64,000 bases of DNA from Cryptomeria japonica (GCF_030272615.1 NC_081415.1:375673392-375737391); one strand, 5' to 3'. Positions 25,201-40,200 are shown, counted from the stretch's first letter. A program made the numbers and translations. The notes: generated by a model not told the origin, from the sequence alone.

Positions 25201-28200
25201 TGCATTGTGCCTTGTGTGTTAGTTTTGAATGGGAGTATAAAATGCCACCTTTGCGAAAATGACTGGCAAGGAACTACTTGTTATGAAGCCTTTTCGGAAT
25301 ACACATGGATATGCATTTCTCTGTTTTGTCTAGGCTATTAAAAACTTCCGTCCATACAAATTATTCTGGCAGTTACGTTTGCCAGAAGCACGGGTGGTTT
25401 ATTGCTCAGCTACAGGAGCTTCAGAGCCACGTAATATGGGGTACATGGTGCGGCTTGGACTTTGGGGAGAAGGAACAAGTTTTCCTGAGTTCCAGTATTT
25501 CTTAGGTTTGTCTATACTTCTTAGTTGTATTTGTGTGTTATCATATTTTTAATCGAAGTTTTCCTTTTTTGTGCTATTACCTATTTTAATATTTTTGCTA
25601 CATTCACATTTAATTTGTTGTTACATGTGTGTTTCCCAAACTGTTAGATTCAATAAACAATCATTTTTTTTTTCTATTAAAATATTCAAAGGAAGAGATT
25701 CCAACCACCAACTTTTGCGCCATTCTTCATAAGAAATTTGTGAAAGCAGATTGAAAAGGGCAAAATTCCAAAGCCATTTATGTAGGTCTACCAAGTAATT
25801 TCCCACCTATACAAAAAAATTCCATGAAGTTCTAAATTTGAAAATCTAAATGTTACAGTATGATAAGAAAGCAGCTATAGTTTGTATAGTACTATTAATC
25901 CCAAGCAACACAACAAAATGCTGGGAATAAGAGAATTAGGTAAACAAAACCTCAGCAAGGAAGACAAACTATACTGAAAGCCAGAAAGACCATCAACACT
26001 TGATCATTATGACATATGTATGATCTGGAAACCATAAATAACAACCTGAATAAAACAAGATTTCCGAGCAGAGAACAAGGTAGACATTAAACGTATTAAG
26101 ATATTATGATCTGGAAACCATTAATAACAAGCTGAATAAAACAAGATTCGTGAGCAGAGAACAAGGTAGACATGAAACATATTAAGATATTACTATTAAT
26201 ATTATAGGAAATCTGAATAGTCAGATTTGTTATGGATGGCTTCTAACAGCACACAAATTCTATATGTATACACTATACAAACTTTACTAAGGAAATCTCT
26301 AAGTAGGTGTTGTGATGGAATCACACATCGCCCCATTACAAATGGGGACCCCCGCTTTTTTTCAGGTTAGGGTTTTGGTCTCTAGTCTCTAAGACTCAGA
26401 AATTAGTCAAGTTCTGTGAAATTTGGAAAAGTCATTAGAGTCAAAAAAATGAAGCAATGGTCGAATGGATGTTTTGACGGTGCGAACAGGCTCAGATCCA
26501 TAAAATTAAAATGAATCTTATCTCCATTTCTGCATTAGAAGATAAGGGTTATCAAGTAGCATTTTCTGAGGGTAGAGTACTTGCATGGCATAAGAAAGCT
26601 AGTTTTAAATCTGCTCGTATCATTGGTAATAGATATGATAGTTTATATAAGCTTTCAGCTTGTCCAGTTCAAGCCCTCATTCATGAGGCTCCTGAGTCTA
26701 GCGAACTATGGCACAAAAGGCTTGGTCATCTACACTTCCAAGCACTTCCTTCACTTGAGAAGATGGTCAAAGCTATGCCTAAACTTAGTCACCTTCATGA
26801 TGATACTTGCAAAGGCTGTGCTTTAGATAAGAATACTAAAAGTACATTTCATAAAAATGAAAGTAGAGCTAAAGACAAGTTAGCACTTGTTCATTCTGAT
26901 TTATGTGGACTTATGTCTATTGCTTCACCTAGTGGATTTTTATGTTGATGTAATCTTCATAGATGATTTCTCTAGAAAGACTTGGATTTACTTTCTAAAA
27001 ACTAAAGAATCTGATGAAGTATTAAGTAGGCTCAAAGAATTTAAGGCTTTAGTTGAAAATCCATCTGGAAAAAGAATTAAAGTGTTAAGATCTGATAATG
27101 GAGGTGGATACACCTTAGGTAGTTTTCATGACTTTTGTGTAGAGACAAGAATTAAGAGGGAGTTCTGTGTTCCCTACAATCCTCAACAAAATGGGGTGGC
27201 TGAAAGGAAGAATAGATCCATTGTTGGAGCAGCTAAAACAATGATTCATGATCAGGATCTGCAAACCTTCTTATGGGTTGAGGCATCTAAGACGACAGTA
27301 TATATTCAGAATAGATGCCCTCATCGAGTGTTGAAGAACATGACTCTTGAAGAAGCCTTCACTGGAGTCAAACTTGACATTAGTCACCTAAGGATTTTTG
27401 GAAGTCCTGTCTATGTTCATGTGCCAAAGGAAAAGAGAACTAAGCTAGAGCCATCCGGGAAAGGTATTCTTGTTGGATACAGTGAGTCTTCCAAAGCATT
27501 CCGAGTCTACATTCTAGGGCAAAGGTATATTGAGGTAAGTAGAGATGTTACTTTTGAGGAAAATATTGCTTTTAAGAAATCTAAAGGTTCCCTTACTAAT
27601 AATGATAAAGAAGTTAATGGTAATCAAGATATAAATGTTGATACTAACCCTGAGATTCAAAGGGAGTCTATTGAGCTTCCTGAACCTATTGAGCATGGTG
27701 ATCCTTTCGAGCCTCTAGATCCAACTGATGGACCCAGAGATATTGCAGTTAGCAAGAAGAGACCACTTTGGGTTAGGAACACATTTCAAGAAGCTGAAAA
27801 GTTTGCAGTTCCCCAAGGAACATTTAGAGAAAGCAGGAAACCTCAAAAGTTCTCCAACTATGTTACAATGATGTGCAACATTATTGAGATCGAACCATCA
27901 AATGTAGAAGAACCATCAAATGTAGATGAATCCCTGCCTAATAACATTATCGGGCTTTTTAATTGTAGTCTCTGTCCTCTCTGCACTTTTCATGGCTATG
28001 GGATCTTGATCTTTCTTTATCTAATTGATTAATTGTATAATATCTAATTATATAATTATAACTAATATTTATTTATATATTATTCAATTAATATTTATCT
28101 ATATTTATATTATATTTATTATTTTTAATATTTATGTATAGTATATATAGTATGGCCAAACTCAACCATATTGAGCCCAAGATAAAATTAATTACTGTAG

Positions 28201-31200
28201 GGGTGAACCCAAACCACAAACCTGTACCCAACCTTGTACACGAACTGGCAACTCAGAGGAAACAAAGAAAGTTAAAATAACTGATTGAAATTTGTGCTGG
28301 TGGTGAAGATGATGTGTAGACCATGGAAAGAAATAAAATAATGAAAGATATATTATTGCACAGAAAGTTTAGAGGCATTTGACAAGAAGGTAAAGTACCA
28401 CCAAGTAATATATCAAATGTATAAGGGTCTCTCAATCATGTGGAAGGGTTGGTTTGTGCCTATATTTTGAAAGATACAAACAAAATTTTTGATTTTTGAA
28501 TGGACATAGATAAGTGGATTCTTTCATAATTAGAGTATTATTTTCTTCATTTTTGCAGTTAACATGAAAATATGCTATAGATTTGATTAATTTCTTACAA
28601 ATAATTAAGGTGACTGCTAAGGCCAACATTCATACTTTTGGCATACTTTTGGTATTAGTTAAGAGTAGCAGTTGAATCTAATTGTGTTTGTCATACAGAT
28701 GGAGTAGAAGAGGGAGGACAATGCTGTAAATGTATTGGAGGCTTCCCACTGACTAGGTTAGCTCATATATGTGTGGCTTCAAATTGTCAATAGTGAACCC
28801 AAGTTAGGCGATGAATATCAAATGCCTGTTCTGAACTCAATCATGTAGTGAATAGCTTTATTAATCTTAGAGAAAGGACAAACCCGATCTTGTTCTCATA
28901 GAGAGTTAGGCAATTGTGCTGTGATAGATATTTGTAGAATTCCAAAGGAGATGTTTCTGTCTTAAATAATATATCAAGGAATTTTGAAAGTATGCATGAA
29001 AAATCAATGAATCATTATATTTTAGATTGTGCATGTTGGGTCTCAATGATAGCCTCTGTCCTTTAAAATGCAATCATGTTCCACTCATTAGGAATTCCAT
29101 TTATTCTAGCTTTAACCTGGGAATTCCATTTATATTTGTTATATGTTTGGATAACTGTATTGGAAAAATATCTCAGGGATGAAATATATATCTTATACAT
29201 GTTTATCACCTAAAATAGGAGTTGAATATGGGTGGGAGTCTTGCACAAGCATTTGCATGTGGGTGTGCATGTGTTTAAGGGGGGAGAGAGAGAGATCAAA
29301 CTAAATCATTTTTGTTCTCAAGTATTACTGCATTTTTGAAAGATGGTTAGTATGAACTATGAAATGATGATCATTGATATAGGTATTGGTATTGCCTTTC
29401 CATCATGTTTTTAAGTTTATATAAGAAGATAATCACATTAGGTACTGAACTGACGTGAGAAAATTATCTTATGTGTCATTTTTGATCATGTACATTGGAT
29501 ATACAGGGGCGCTCGAGAAAAGAGGAGTTGGAGCTCTTGAGCTTGTTGCAATGGATATGAAGGCTAGGTAAGCAATTTTACTAGATTTGCTGTTCTAACT
29601 TCCAAGTGATCAGAAGTAATATTGGTACTCCTATAGGGGCATGTATGTTTGTCGAACACTAAGCTTCCGAGGGGCAGAGTTTGAGGTGGTGGAAATACCT
29701 TTGGACCCCAGCATGATGGTATGTCAATTGCCACAATTACATGATGTTTGCTATGAAAATAATTTTTGTGTGATATTTTTGTGCTATGAGTGGGATTATG
29801 AAATCTTGAATTTATTAAATATTGGAAATGTTATGCTTGTGCATTTAAGAATTGTATTGCAAATAAAGAAATGACATTTTGAGAATTTTGTTTGTATATT
29901 AATGTTATAGTAAGATGTAATGTGCCCCTTCCGGATTTACCATACATTCTGCCTTAGAATCAAAATTGCAACAAGTTAGGGTTAGGGCTACCTTTTTATC
30001 CAGTAACATATCTCCTTAAAACATTATGGACCTGGATTTAGATCCTGCATATATATATATATTTCCAACTATTAGGGTTAGATAATAATACATAATAATC
30101 TTAAAATTTTTAAATCAATACATATAATATCTATAGTACTTCTTAGTTCTTACTATTCAAACACTTTAGGGTTTGAGGGAAGAAGCATGGTAGGTTTGCC
30201 CCGAAGCCATCCCGCAGTAAGCCCAAGAGCAGATACTCACCCTCCTGGCCCCAGTGGTAGGTAACATGGATATCCACTCGTGGTGGACTACCTAGTTTGG
30301 TGCTTGTACCTAGTTGCCCTATTCATGCTTCATCCCCTAAGGTCAATAGCCATCATTGTGGAGTCAGAAAGGAGATTGTAATGGGGGCTTCTTGATTGTT
30401 CTACCTAAGCCCAAGAGCGGATCTTTGCCCTCTTGGCCCCAGTGGCAGGCAACATGGACATCCACTCGGGGTGGCCTACTTAGATGGCGATCTCATATTT
30501 ATGCCTTGCACCTCCTTCGTTCCCTACATGATGGGGGTTTACAACAGATTCATTAACAAACATTTTTTTTATATCCAATCATATGTGTGTGTGTGTGAGA
30601 TGAATGATGACAACTAATGCATAAGCTAAATATATACCATGAGCAATTATTCAGATTATTAGATGCTGGTTATAACAGGTCTGAATCGGATTAATGAGAA
30701 TCTGATCTTGAATATATATTTGCTGTTTACATGTTTTCTGATTCTGTTTATTGTCTCTAATGACCCCTATCATATAAACAGAGGATTGTCATGCCTGCAA
30801 TTCATATTGATTTCATCATACCTGATTATGCAGAAACAACATATTATCCTCACGGTGGAAGGAGGATCAGCAAATCAATGGTTATATTATTCATTAAGCA
30901 AATTTGAACAGCAAATAACTAGTTAAGAGGTGATCACTAAAGGATTAATTAATCTCTATCACAGGCTGCGATTAAGACAAGGATGTGTCCATTCCCAAGC
31001 AAGGGTTGCTTCCATTCGTCCTTACAAGATATTTAAGAGGATATATATCCTTTCCAAAAGGAGGATCAAATCAGTCATTTCTTTTATTTATCCATACTTG
31101 GATTGCTCTTTAGAGCAGTTGCCTTATTGGCATATAAGTAAAGCTTGCAATCAGGAACATCAATTACATTGTATACTTTTAAAGTCTGAATCAGAAATAG

Positions 31201-34200
31201 CAATTACATTATCACCATAAGCGATATTAGGAAGACCATTGCATACCTCTAGAGTTTAATCAGAAATAGCAACTTAGCTTCATTGCTATAAGCAATATTG
31301 GTAACACTTAGAGCGTATTAATATTATCATATCAGGAACAGCAAGTGAACTCCACCACTGTAGATCGGAGTATAGAAGAGATCATTCTTGCATAAATCTC
31401 ATAGACACATCAGAGACAGCAGAGATACTCTATCTTATTTTATACAAATTGCAAAGATATTCATTGATAAGTGGCATACCATATGGTGATTAAGATAAGT
31501 GATTATAGAGTAGATCATAATATATACTATACAAAGTGGTATTAATTATCATTAGTTTTAAGATTTATAAAGATTTTGTGTTTGATTAGAAAGGAGTCTC
31601 TTGCAATTGATTTTTGTGAGTTGATGGTTCTTTATTTCATAGAATCTACACAAGGGGACATTACATTCTCTTTTGCTGATTGCTGTGATTGTTTGTGAAG
31701 TCGATGATCTGATCTGAATTCCTTGATCTTATTTGATTTCACTTGATGATTGATGTATCGTTGTTGAATGATTACTATTTGTATGAATGATTGATTGAAT
31801 TACTTTGATTGTATGACTTGAAGTATTGGCGAGTGATGATTAAGTGATGGTTGATTAGGTGATTGAAGAGTGAGATGTAATGAATGCTGGATTCATATAT
31901 TGGTGAATGATGATTGAAGGAATGCTGATTTGATAATATGATTTGCTGATTGATTGTTTGCTTGATTTGATAATTGATGATATCCTTTGTGGATCCATGA
32001 GTGATGATTGTGTGAGTGATCCTTGAATGCTTGAAATGATCTCTCCTTTATTGGTGGAAGAGCCACCACCTTTCATAGGAAGTGGAGCACCACTTTTCAT
32101 AACAATTGAGTCACCACTTTTCATTGCTGTGTTTGAGAATAATATATTATTCTCCAAATTGATCTCCCGTCCATCTCTTCCTCAAATGAACCTTCTTCCC
32201 TTTATATCTTGCCATGTGAGGGAGAGGTCACATGTCTTCATCAAGCCTGCCCTTTGGCAAGAGACACAACTTTTTCACAATTTCCACCCTTTGAAATAGT
32301 ACTGTTGATGTGTTTTTCATGCACATGCGAACACAAAATAAAATACCCAAAAGTATCTTATCCTCTCTTGAACAAAGTTGCTCAAATGCTGAAGTTTAGC
32401 TTAAGGATCACTTGAGAAATCTCCAAGGTTCTTGTATGTCGGGTCACGACGTGTGGATAAGCTCGTTGGTTTGATGGGATTATGCTAGAATCACAAGAGG
32501 ACTTACGTTGAATTGTTGAATGTTTGAATCGCTGGAACTACTTGTTGGGAGAATAAAGAAAGAGCAAAAGGCATGGGGTTTAGAGAGTCTATTCTAATTC
32601 TAAGAATGTAAGAGAAGAGTGAATGATTTGATAGAATCCTATTGGGCAAGGTCTCACCTTCAAATTGAAGGGTCTAACACAAGTTCGGTGCAATCTTCTA
32701 AGGGATAATTCAAAGATATTCAAATCATTACCATCAAACATTAATTACCATTCAAGTTAATGCATAAACAATGGATGTATAACAATTCAAAGTTAAGCTC
32801 ATATCATTCTAGTTGATCACGCAAAGCACACTTACAATCAGCAAGAGGCTAGTGGTATAGATTAAACGGATTCCACACAAATGCATTCAACGCTTTCTTC
32901 CATTCAATCCAATCAACATGAAAGCAAATGAATTGAGAAGTAGGGACCATGCAACTTGTTGAATAACACATTAATTCATTATAACTTTAATGAAATCATA
33001 TGCTCTTTACAACAAGATTTTGGCAACAATCCTTGCCTTCTCCTAATCTAACTTCTATTCTAATTGCTATTCACTATTCTATTCTATTCTATTACTATTC
33101 TCTCTTACTATTATTCACCATTACAAATGAAGAGCTTGAGCCTTTTATAATGCTCTCAATACAATTCAATGGCTTTAAGGGCTTCAATCTGCTATCTTCA
33201 ACCTTGCCAATCATGGCAAATTGGGATTGCAGCAGTTAGACAATTTTATTTAGCTTTCAAGCCCTTGGATATGTGAATTCATATTACTTTCTTCTTGACA
33301 GGGTAGAGTTTACACAAGTTCACTTTACACTTGGAAGATCATCAAGAAGTCAGTGAAAAGAATTTTCTTGGAAGATGATAGGATATCATCGCTTTATCTT
33401 TAGCAAACCTTCAATTAGTTATGCATGATGATCTTGAATGAGTCTTGGGTATGTATCTTCTTGCAGATTTGAAAGATTTCTGAGGAGTCGGTGTGTAGAT
33501 TTGGATAATCTTTCTCTCCCAAGGTGAATTCAAAGATTATCAATGCCGAATTCTCAATTTTATCAGCAACTCCATTATTTTATCAGCAAACCTTGTTAAT
33601 GGCGAACTTTGAACTTCTTTGATTGCTCCTTTTCAAACCCCCTTGGACCTGCTTTACTTCTTTCTATGGCAAATTTTGGGGAGTATCAAGGTTGAATTTA
33701 CACCTTCAAACTGTTGTCAATGGCGAATTTGAGGAGACTATCAAATTTTTTTCCTTTAAATCCTTGAATCTATTTCTTTTTTCATCTCCATGGCAAACTC
33801 TTCTGAAAATCTGATAATCTAATCAAATTTTGGAACTGCTTACTAGACGAATTCAAGGAAGAATTCAAATTTATCTCCCCAACACCTTTGAATTTGTTTT
33901 ACTTCTGTAATTGCAAACTGATAAGATGGCATGAATCTGATAATCTTTTATGCCTGAAAGCTGCTTACTTTGATCTCCCTTAGCAATTTTGAGAGAAGTT
34001 CAAACTTGATTGGCAAAAAGAGGTGATAATGGGACAAAACTTTCTTTTATAACCTCCTAAGTGGCTTCTAGAAGCTTTATTCCTCCTTCTAGAAGTTCGA
34101 ACTCTATTACTTGCCACACAAGAAAGTGGTTTTAATCAAACTCTTCATTGCTTATTCTAGAAGGGAATTTTGCAAATTTAGAAAGTTTTAATGTTTTATT

Positions 34201-37200
34201 CATCCTCAAAGAAGTTCGAATTTCTCCTTAGAAGCTTCCATCATATTTTAGAAAGTTTTATTTGTTTTAAATCTCCTTCTAGAAGTTCGAATTTGAGGAA
34301 GACATGTCGCATGTTTTATAGCTTTAGTTGCCGAGTCATCATCTTTGCCACCTTGAATCCTTTTGGTATGCCATGTCATCTTTCATTGCCTTGTCATCTT
34401 CAATTTCGGCTAAGTGGGCCCTACATTCTTTCTCAAGCTTTGGCAAACTTTACACATTTTTCTTATGTCATGGTCAAACTTGCCTAGGCGTACTTTGAAT
34501 TTTTCTTTCCACACTTCCTAAGGCGGACTTGGATGAGTCTAGGACATGTCTTCTTGAGCGAACTTTATACTCCTTGTGCTATCTTTCATTAAGGCGGATT
34601 GTTAACCCTTGGACAAGGTAGACTTTGGAGAGTGTTGGACATGTTGAAGGTTGCATATACTTAGCCATTTTCACGCCTTGGCTTCTTATTTGCTTAACTT
34701 TGAGAAGGAGTTTGTTAACTGTCGCCATGAGTTAGTTGACCCTCGGTAGGAGTTTGCCATCTGTCGGACAATTTCAGCTTGGCTATGAGGTACACCTGGA
34801 AAATTTGTCAGACAATTTTGTGTACGAATAAGCTTAACCTAGGTAGGAGTTTGAATAACTCTTGCCATGGATTAGTTAACCCCTGGTAGGAGTTTAACAT
34901 TTGTCGGACAATTTTATTTGGACAATTCTCCTATGCCTTGGCAGACATTGATTCTGCTAAAACATCTTCCATGCTTGACATTCTTGGATGATTTTGGCTG
35001 ATCATCTGCCATTCCTTTTGCTAAACTTTGAGCCTTGTTGAACTTGTCTGCCATTTTTATTTCTTCCACATGGGCGAAATTCTCAATGTGCCATTTCACT
35101 TGCCTTCCTTTTGACTTGGTCTACAATGTTCATGCCATGTTCATACCTTGGTGGTTCATCTGAACAAAAACCCTAATCTGGATTTCCATTTTGCTATTTG
35201 CACTTGGAGACCTTATTTTCGAAATCTGAGAACATGGGTACTGATAAAATTGCTGATTTTCTAGAACAAAAACCCTAATTAGGGTTTGCATTATGCTTTT
35301 CACCCTTAGAGACATAATTTTCAAAATTTGAGAACATGGGTAGGAATAATTTGGCATGAGGATTGAAACCCTGATCTCGGAAAAAGAAAAAAAATTCAAA
35401 CCCTTGCTTTTTACACTTAGAAGCAAATTTTTTTGAATTTGAAGACATGGGCAGGATCAAAACGACGACCTCAAGAACAAAACTCTAATCTCAAAAAAAA
35501 GCAAAATTTTCGAAGCCCTGCTTTTTATATCTAGAGGCGAGATTTTCAAATTTCGACAAAATGGGGTAGTAATAAAATAGCTCAAAGAACAAAATCCAGA
35601 TGTCACTTTCAAAAAAGCAGAAAAAACAAAAATTTCTAAAAATAGCAAGTTGTCAGAAATGACTCAAAGCGATTGCGATCCTCGTCCTTCGGGCCTTCTG
35701 AACACTTTGACAACACTCAAATGCAATTTCGAGCAAGATTTTTCAATTTGGCTCGGGATGACTTCAAAATTCTAAATCTTATTTATCTAAAAATGAAGGG
35801 TTATGAAAATATAGAGCTAGGACAAAACCTAAAAAAAGCGAAAACAAGGGGGTCCCCATCTGTGATGGGGCGATGTGTGAGTTAGGTTACAACAAGGACC
35901 TGATTGCAAGTTGAGTCTAGCCAAGCCGCCAAAGTGTAAACTCAAATTTGCAAGTGTAGCTTGAAATGGTAAAAAGACTTTGGAATCGAAATAAATGATA
36001 AGCGGATTAAGAAGACTTCAAAGTTTCAAACACATATCATCCGCTTGACTTGGCAAAACACGGTTTTAGGGAAGATTAATATGAAAAAACCAAGGCGTGA
36101 CTTAAAGAATGCAAAGGGCGATATGATATGAGATGGACATTCAAGCTCGACTTTGCAAGACACAAGCTTTCAAACAATACATCCATATATGGAAAACCAA
36201 AAGAATGAACTTCTATTCAAAACATCCACAAATGCATGAACAAAAATGATAAAAAGGAAGAAGTACTCGTCAAAGGAAACCCTTGAGAGAGAGAGCAAAA
36301 CGCCAAAGTGATCTTGAATGAGATTTCAAAAAACCTCTCAAGGAACTTAATAAGCGATCCAAAAGATGGACACTCCTTGAAATCAAAGACTAAAACATAA
36401 ATGAATCCCATTGGAAAACGAGGAGAAAGAAAGAAGAAATCGTGTTGTTTGAGGCTCAATACAAGTTCAAAGAAGAACAATGATGCTTGAACGCCAATAA
36501 GACTTGAAGTCGGGTCGCTTTTTCCCAATTACAAGTGTTTTAAAGACTTGAGGTCGGGTTATTTTTGCCCAATGACAAGTGTTTAAAACTCATGCTTTTG
36601 ACTTTATGATATAACGTGTAGTCGGGGATTACAAACTCAACTACAAGTGACTTATGATCAAAAGACAAGGGCTTTATGTGTAATCGGGTCGTAGAGACCC
36701 GAATGCACATGTCAAAACAACTAAAGATCCTATCCTACTTGTAATCAGGTCCTAGAGACCTGACTACAAGTGGACTTGTTTCACTTGCAATGTGGTTAAA
36801 AATTTCCCCAACTTGCAGTATAGTCTCTGAAACCTGATTTTGCACTAAAAGTGCAAAAGAGAAGACTAAAAACAATTGAAACTTAACCAAAGAAGATTGA
36901 AAAGAGGCACAAACCCAAAATAAAGAAGATTTGCAACAAATTGCAACCTTGGGAAGTGTGCCAAAAGACTCAAAGGATGAATTTTAACAAAAATTCAAAG
37001 GGGTTGCTCTCAATTTTTGATTTACAAAAATGAGGACAACAGGTGTAATGCATATCTTGGGTTTGACACAAAATCTAATCTCTATAAGTAAATTGAGTGA
37101 TGTGGGTGTGCAAGTTGTTTTCTTGCAAGGTGGATGCAAAATGATTGGAGGTTCTATGGTACTTGCTAAGGGTGTTTGGATAGGCACCTTGAGCTGGATG

Positions 37201-40200
37201 CATGCACTGTATAGTGCAATAGTGCTTCTATGGAGTCCAAGAAGAGGGCTCTAGATTCTTCATCCTCATTGTTAGATCGAGTTGTGAAGAGGATTATTGC
37301 TTCTACATGTGATGGACGTTCTTTCTGGGTGCCTAAGGCTGTCAATGCTTTGGAGACGGAACTTCCAGCTGAGAAGATAATGTTATGGCACCAAAGACTT
37401 GGCCACATTGGTGAGAGGGGTCTCAAAACATTGAAAAATAAATGCCTTGTACAAGGGCTTGATAATTGTAATCTTGTGTTCGATTTTTGCTAACACTACA
37501 TCTATGGTAAACAAAATCTTCTTCAATTTTACTTTAATTCTCACAAATCTTCTGGGTTGTTGGACTTGATACATTCTAATGTTTTTGGTCTTGTTAATGT
37601 TCCTTTGATTCCGAAATTTGTGTATTTTGTTTCATTCATTGACGAGTACAGTAGAAGGGTCTTGTTAATGTTCCTTTGATTCCGAAATCTGTGTATTTTG
37701 TTTCATTCATTGACGAGTACAGTAGAAGGACATTTGTTTATTTTCTCAGAAGTAAATTTAAAGTCTTTAGTTGGTTTAAGGAGTTTAAGGCTCTTGTTGA
37801 GAATCTAACTAGTAGAAAGATTAAGTGTTTGAGGACTGACAATGGTGGTGAGTTTTGCTTGACAGATTTCGACATGTAAGGATCATGTGATTGAGAGGCA
37901 TAAGACAATTCCATACACCCCTTAGCAGAATGGAGTTGCAGGGAGGATGAAGAAGATGTTGATGGAGAGGGCTAGGAGTATGCTTAGTGGTGTTGGCCTC
38001 AAACAAAAGTTTTGGGCTGAAGTAGTAGTCAGTGCCTGCTATTTGGTAAACAGATCTCCTACATTAGCACTTGTTAATAAGACACCTATGGAGGTGTGGT
38101 CAAGATAGAAGCCCTCGATTAGACATCTCAGAGTTTGTGGTTGTGAAGCTTATGCTCATGTTCCAAGTGAAAAGAGGTCTAAGTTGGAGAACAAGGCAAT
38201 GAAGTGTATCTTTATCAACTATGGCGTCGGTGTAAAAGGGTACAAGCTTTGGAATCCAGTGACATAGAAGGTTATCTATAGTAGAAATGTTTTTTCTTGA
38301 GAGACGAAACCTTCCACTATTGAGGTACAACTAGAGAAAGAGGAGAAACAAAATAAGGAGGTAGTTCAGATTCTTTCTACTCTTGAGAAAGAAGTACTAC
38401 GAGCTCCTGGTGGACTTGATGATGAGGAGAGCTCTAGTAGCTCTAATAGTTTAGAAGAAGATGAAGAACCTCAACCTCAACCTTTGAGGAGGTCTACTTG
38501 TGATAGGCGGCAACCTGCTAGATATGGGAATTCACTAGAAAGATTCCTAGATGGAAGCCATGAATGATGAGATGGCATCTTTGTAGAACAACAATACTTG
38601 GGATTTGGTACTTTTGCCTGAGGGACGTAAGCCTATGGGATGCAAATGGGTGTTCAAGAAAAAGTTGGGTCCTGATGGTGGTGTTGAGAAGCATAAAGCA
38701 TGATTGGTTGTGAAGGGGTATTCCCAAGTTGAGGGAATAGATTATGGTGAGATTTTCTTTCCTGTTGCAAAGATGACATCCATTCGGTTCTTGTTATCTC
38801 TTGCTACAATTCATGATTGGGAAATTGAGCAAATGGATGTGAAGACAACATTCCTTCATGGTGATTTGGAGGAAGAGATGTATATGTAATAGCCAAAGCA
38901 TTTCGTAGTGAAAGGTAAAGAAAATTTGGTTTGCAAGTTGAAAAAAACTTTGTATGGTTTGAAACAATCTCCTAGGATGTGGTACCAAAAGTTTGATACC
39001 TATGTGTTGTGTTTGGGATTTTAGAGGTCTAAATGTGATCATTGTGTTTGGTTCAAAACCGATAATGGTCGTATTCTCATTATTGCTATATATGTGGATG
39101 ATATGTTACTGTTTGGGAATGGATATTGGATTTTTGACTTGAACTCTCAGTTGTCCGCACGATTTGAGATGAAAGATTTAGGTGCAATCAGGTACATTCT
39201 GGGGATGGAGATCAGAAGAGACAAATCTAACAAAAAGCTTTGGTTAAGCTAGAGTAAGTATGTGAATTTAGTAAGTATTGGAGAGATTCAACTTGACAAC
39301 TTGTAGATTCATGATAGTTCCTGTTACATTGGGAACAAAATTATCTGTGGAGGATTGTCCAAAATCTCCTTCTGAGGTGGAGGACATGGCTAGTGTACCA
39401 TATGCGAGTGTAGTTAGTAGTCTCATGTATGCTATGGTCTATACAAGACCATACATTGCCCAAGTAGTGGGAGTCCTAAGTCAATATATGGCTAATCTTG
39501 GATAGGTGCATTGCGATGTAGTGAAGAGAGTATTTAGATATTTCAGGGATAGTTCTGAGTATTCCTTAAGCTATTATGGTTATCCTACTCGACCTCAACA
39601 TTCTATAAGTATTCTTGGATATGTGGATTCAGATTGGGTAGGTGATATTGACAGTAGAAGATCCGCTAGTGGTTATGTCTTTACTATGAATGGTGATGTT
39701 ATTAGTTGGATGAGTAAGCTACAAACTGTAGTCGCTTTGTCCACGATGGAAGCAAAGTATATGGCAGTTACTCATGTTTGGAAGGAAGCCATTTGGCTTA
39801 GACGGTTGTGTTAAGATATTGGGGATGATGCAAGATTTAGTACTATTTGTTGTGACAGTTAGAGTGCTATTTGCTTAGCAATGAATCTCACTTTCCATGC
39901 TAGAACGAAGTACATTGATGTTCAGTTTCATTTTGTTTGAGATATGGTAGAGGATGGGAAGGTAAAATTGGAGATTGTTGACACTTTGATGAATGTTGTA
40001 GGTGCATTGACGAAACTGGTGAGCACAAAGAAGTTCAAATGGTGTTCTTGTCCTATGGGTCTCACAACCACCTGCAGTTGATCTATGGGCTATTTGAAAG
40101 GTCTTCGACAAGTGGGAGAGTGTTGCGATTAAGGTGTCTCAACCTTTGGAAATGCTAACATTATTTTTGCATTTATTTATTTATTATTTGCCTACAAATA

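Larger units (their letters stand above)
32303..35894 (-). mobile_element. Family A solo LTR, 3.6 kb, - strand
   Basis: Read on the - strand it starts TGTTGTAACCTAACTCACACATCG (35894 leftward) and ends ..AAAACACATCAACA (32303), matching the LTR at 47597-50802. Flanks AGTAC (32298-32302) and AGGAC (35895-35899) agree at four of five bases, a likely target duplication. It contains a TATA-like box (33141-33149, - strand) and a tandem repeat block. No internal region or pol lies next to it, so it is a solo LTR. Confidence 0.85.

Noticed and set aside
31855-32299. ORFs of 100 and 90 codons on opposite strands
   Set aside because: They come from TGATTGA-rich and CACCACTTTTCAT-repeat composition, overlap each other and have no domain.
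35273-35289. Telomere-like CCCTAA motif
   Set aside because: Single AAACCCTAATTAGGGTTT word within an LTR tandem repeat, not an array of telomere units.
36502-36846. CRISPR-like array (regular palindromic repeats with unlike spacers)
   Set aside because: Spacing is irregular, the units diverge from each other, and the site is in an intron of a plant nuclear gene with no cas genes.
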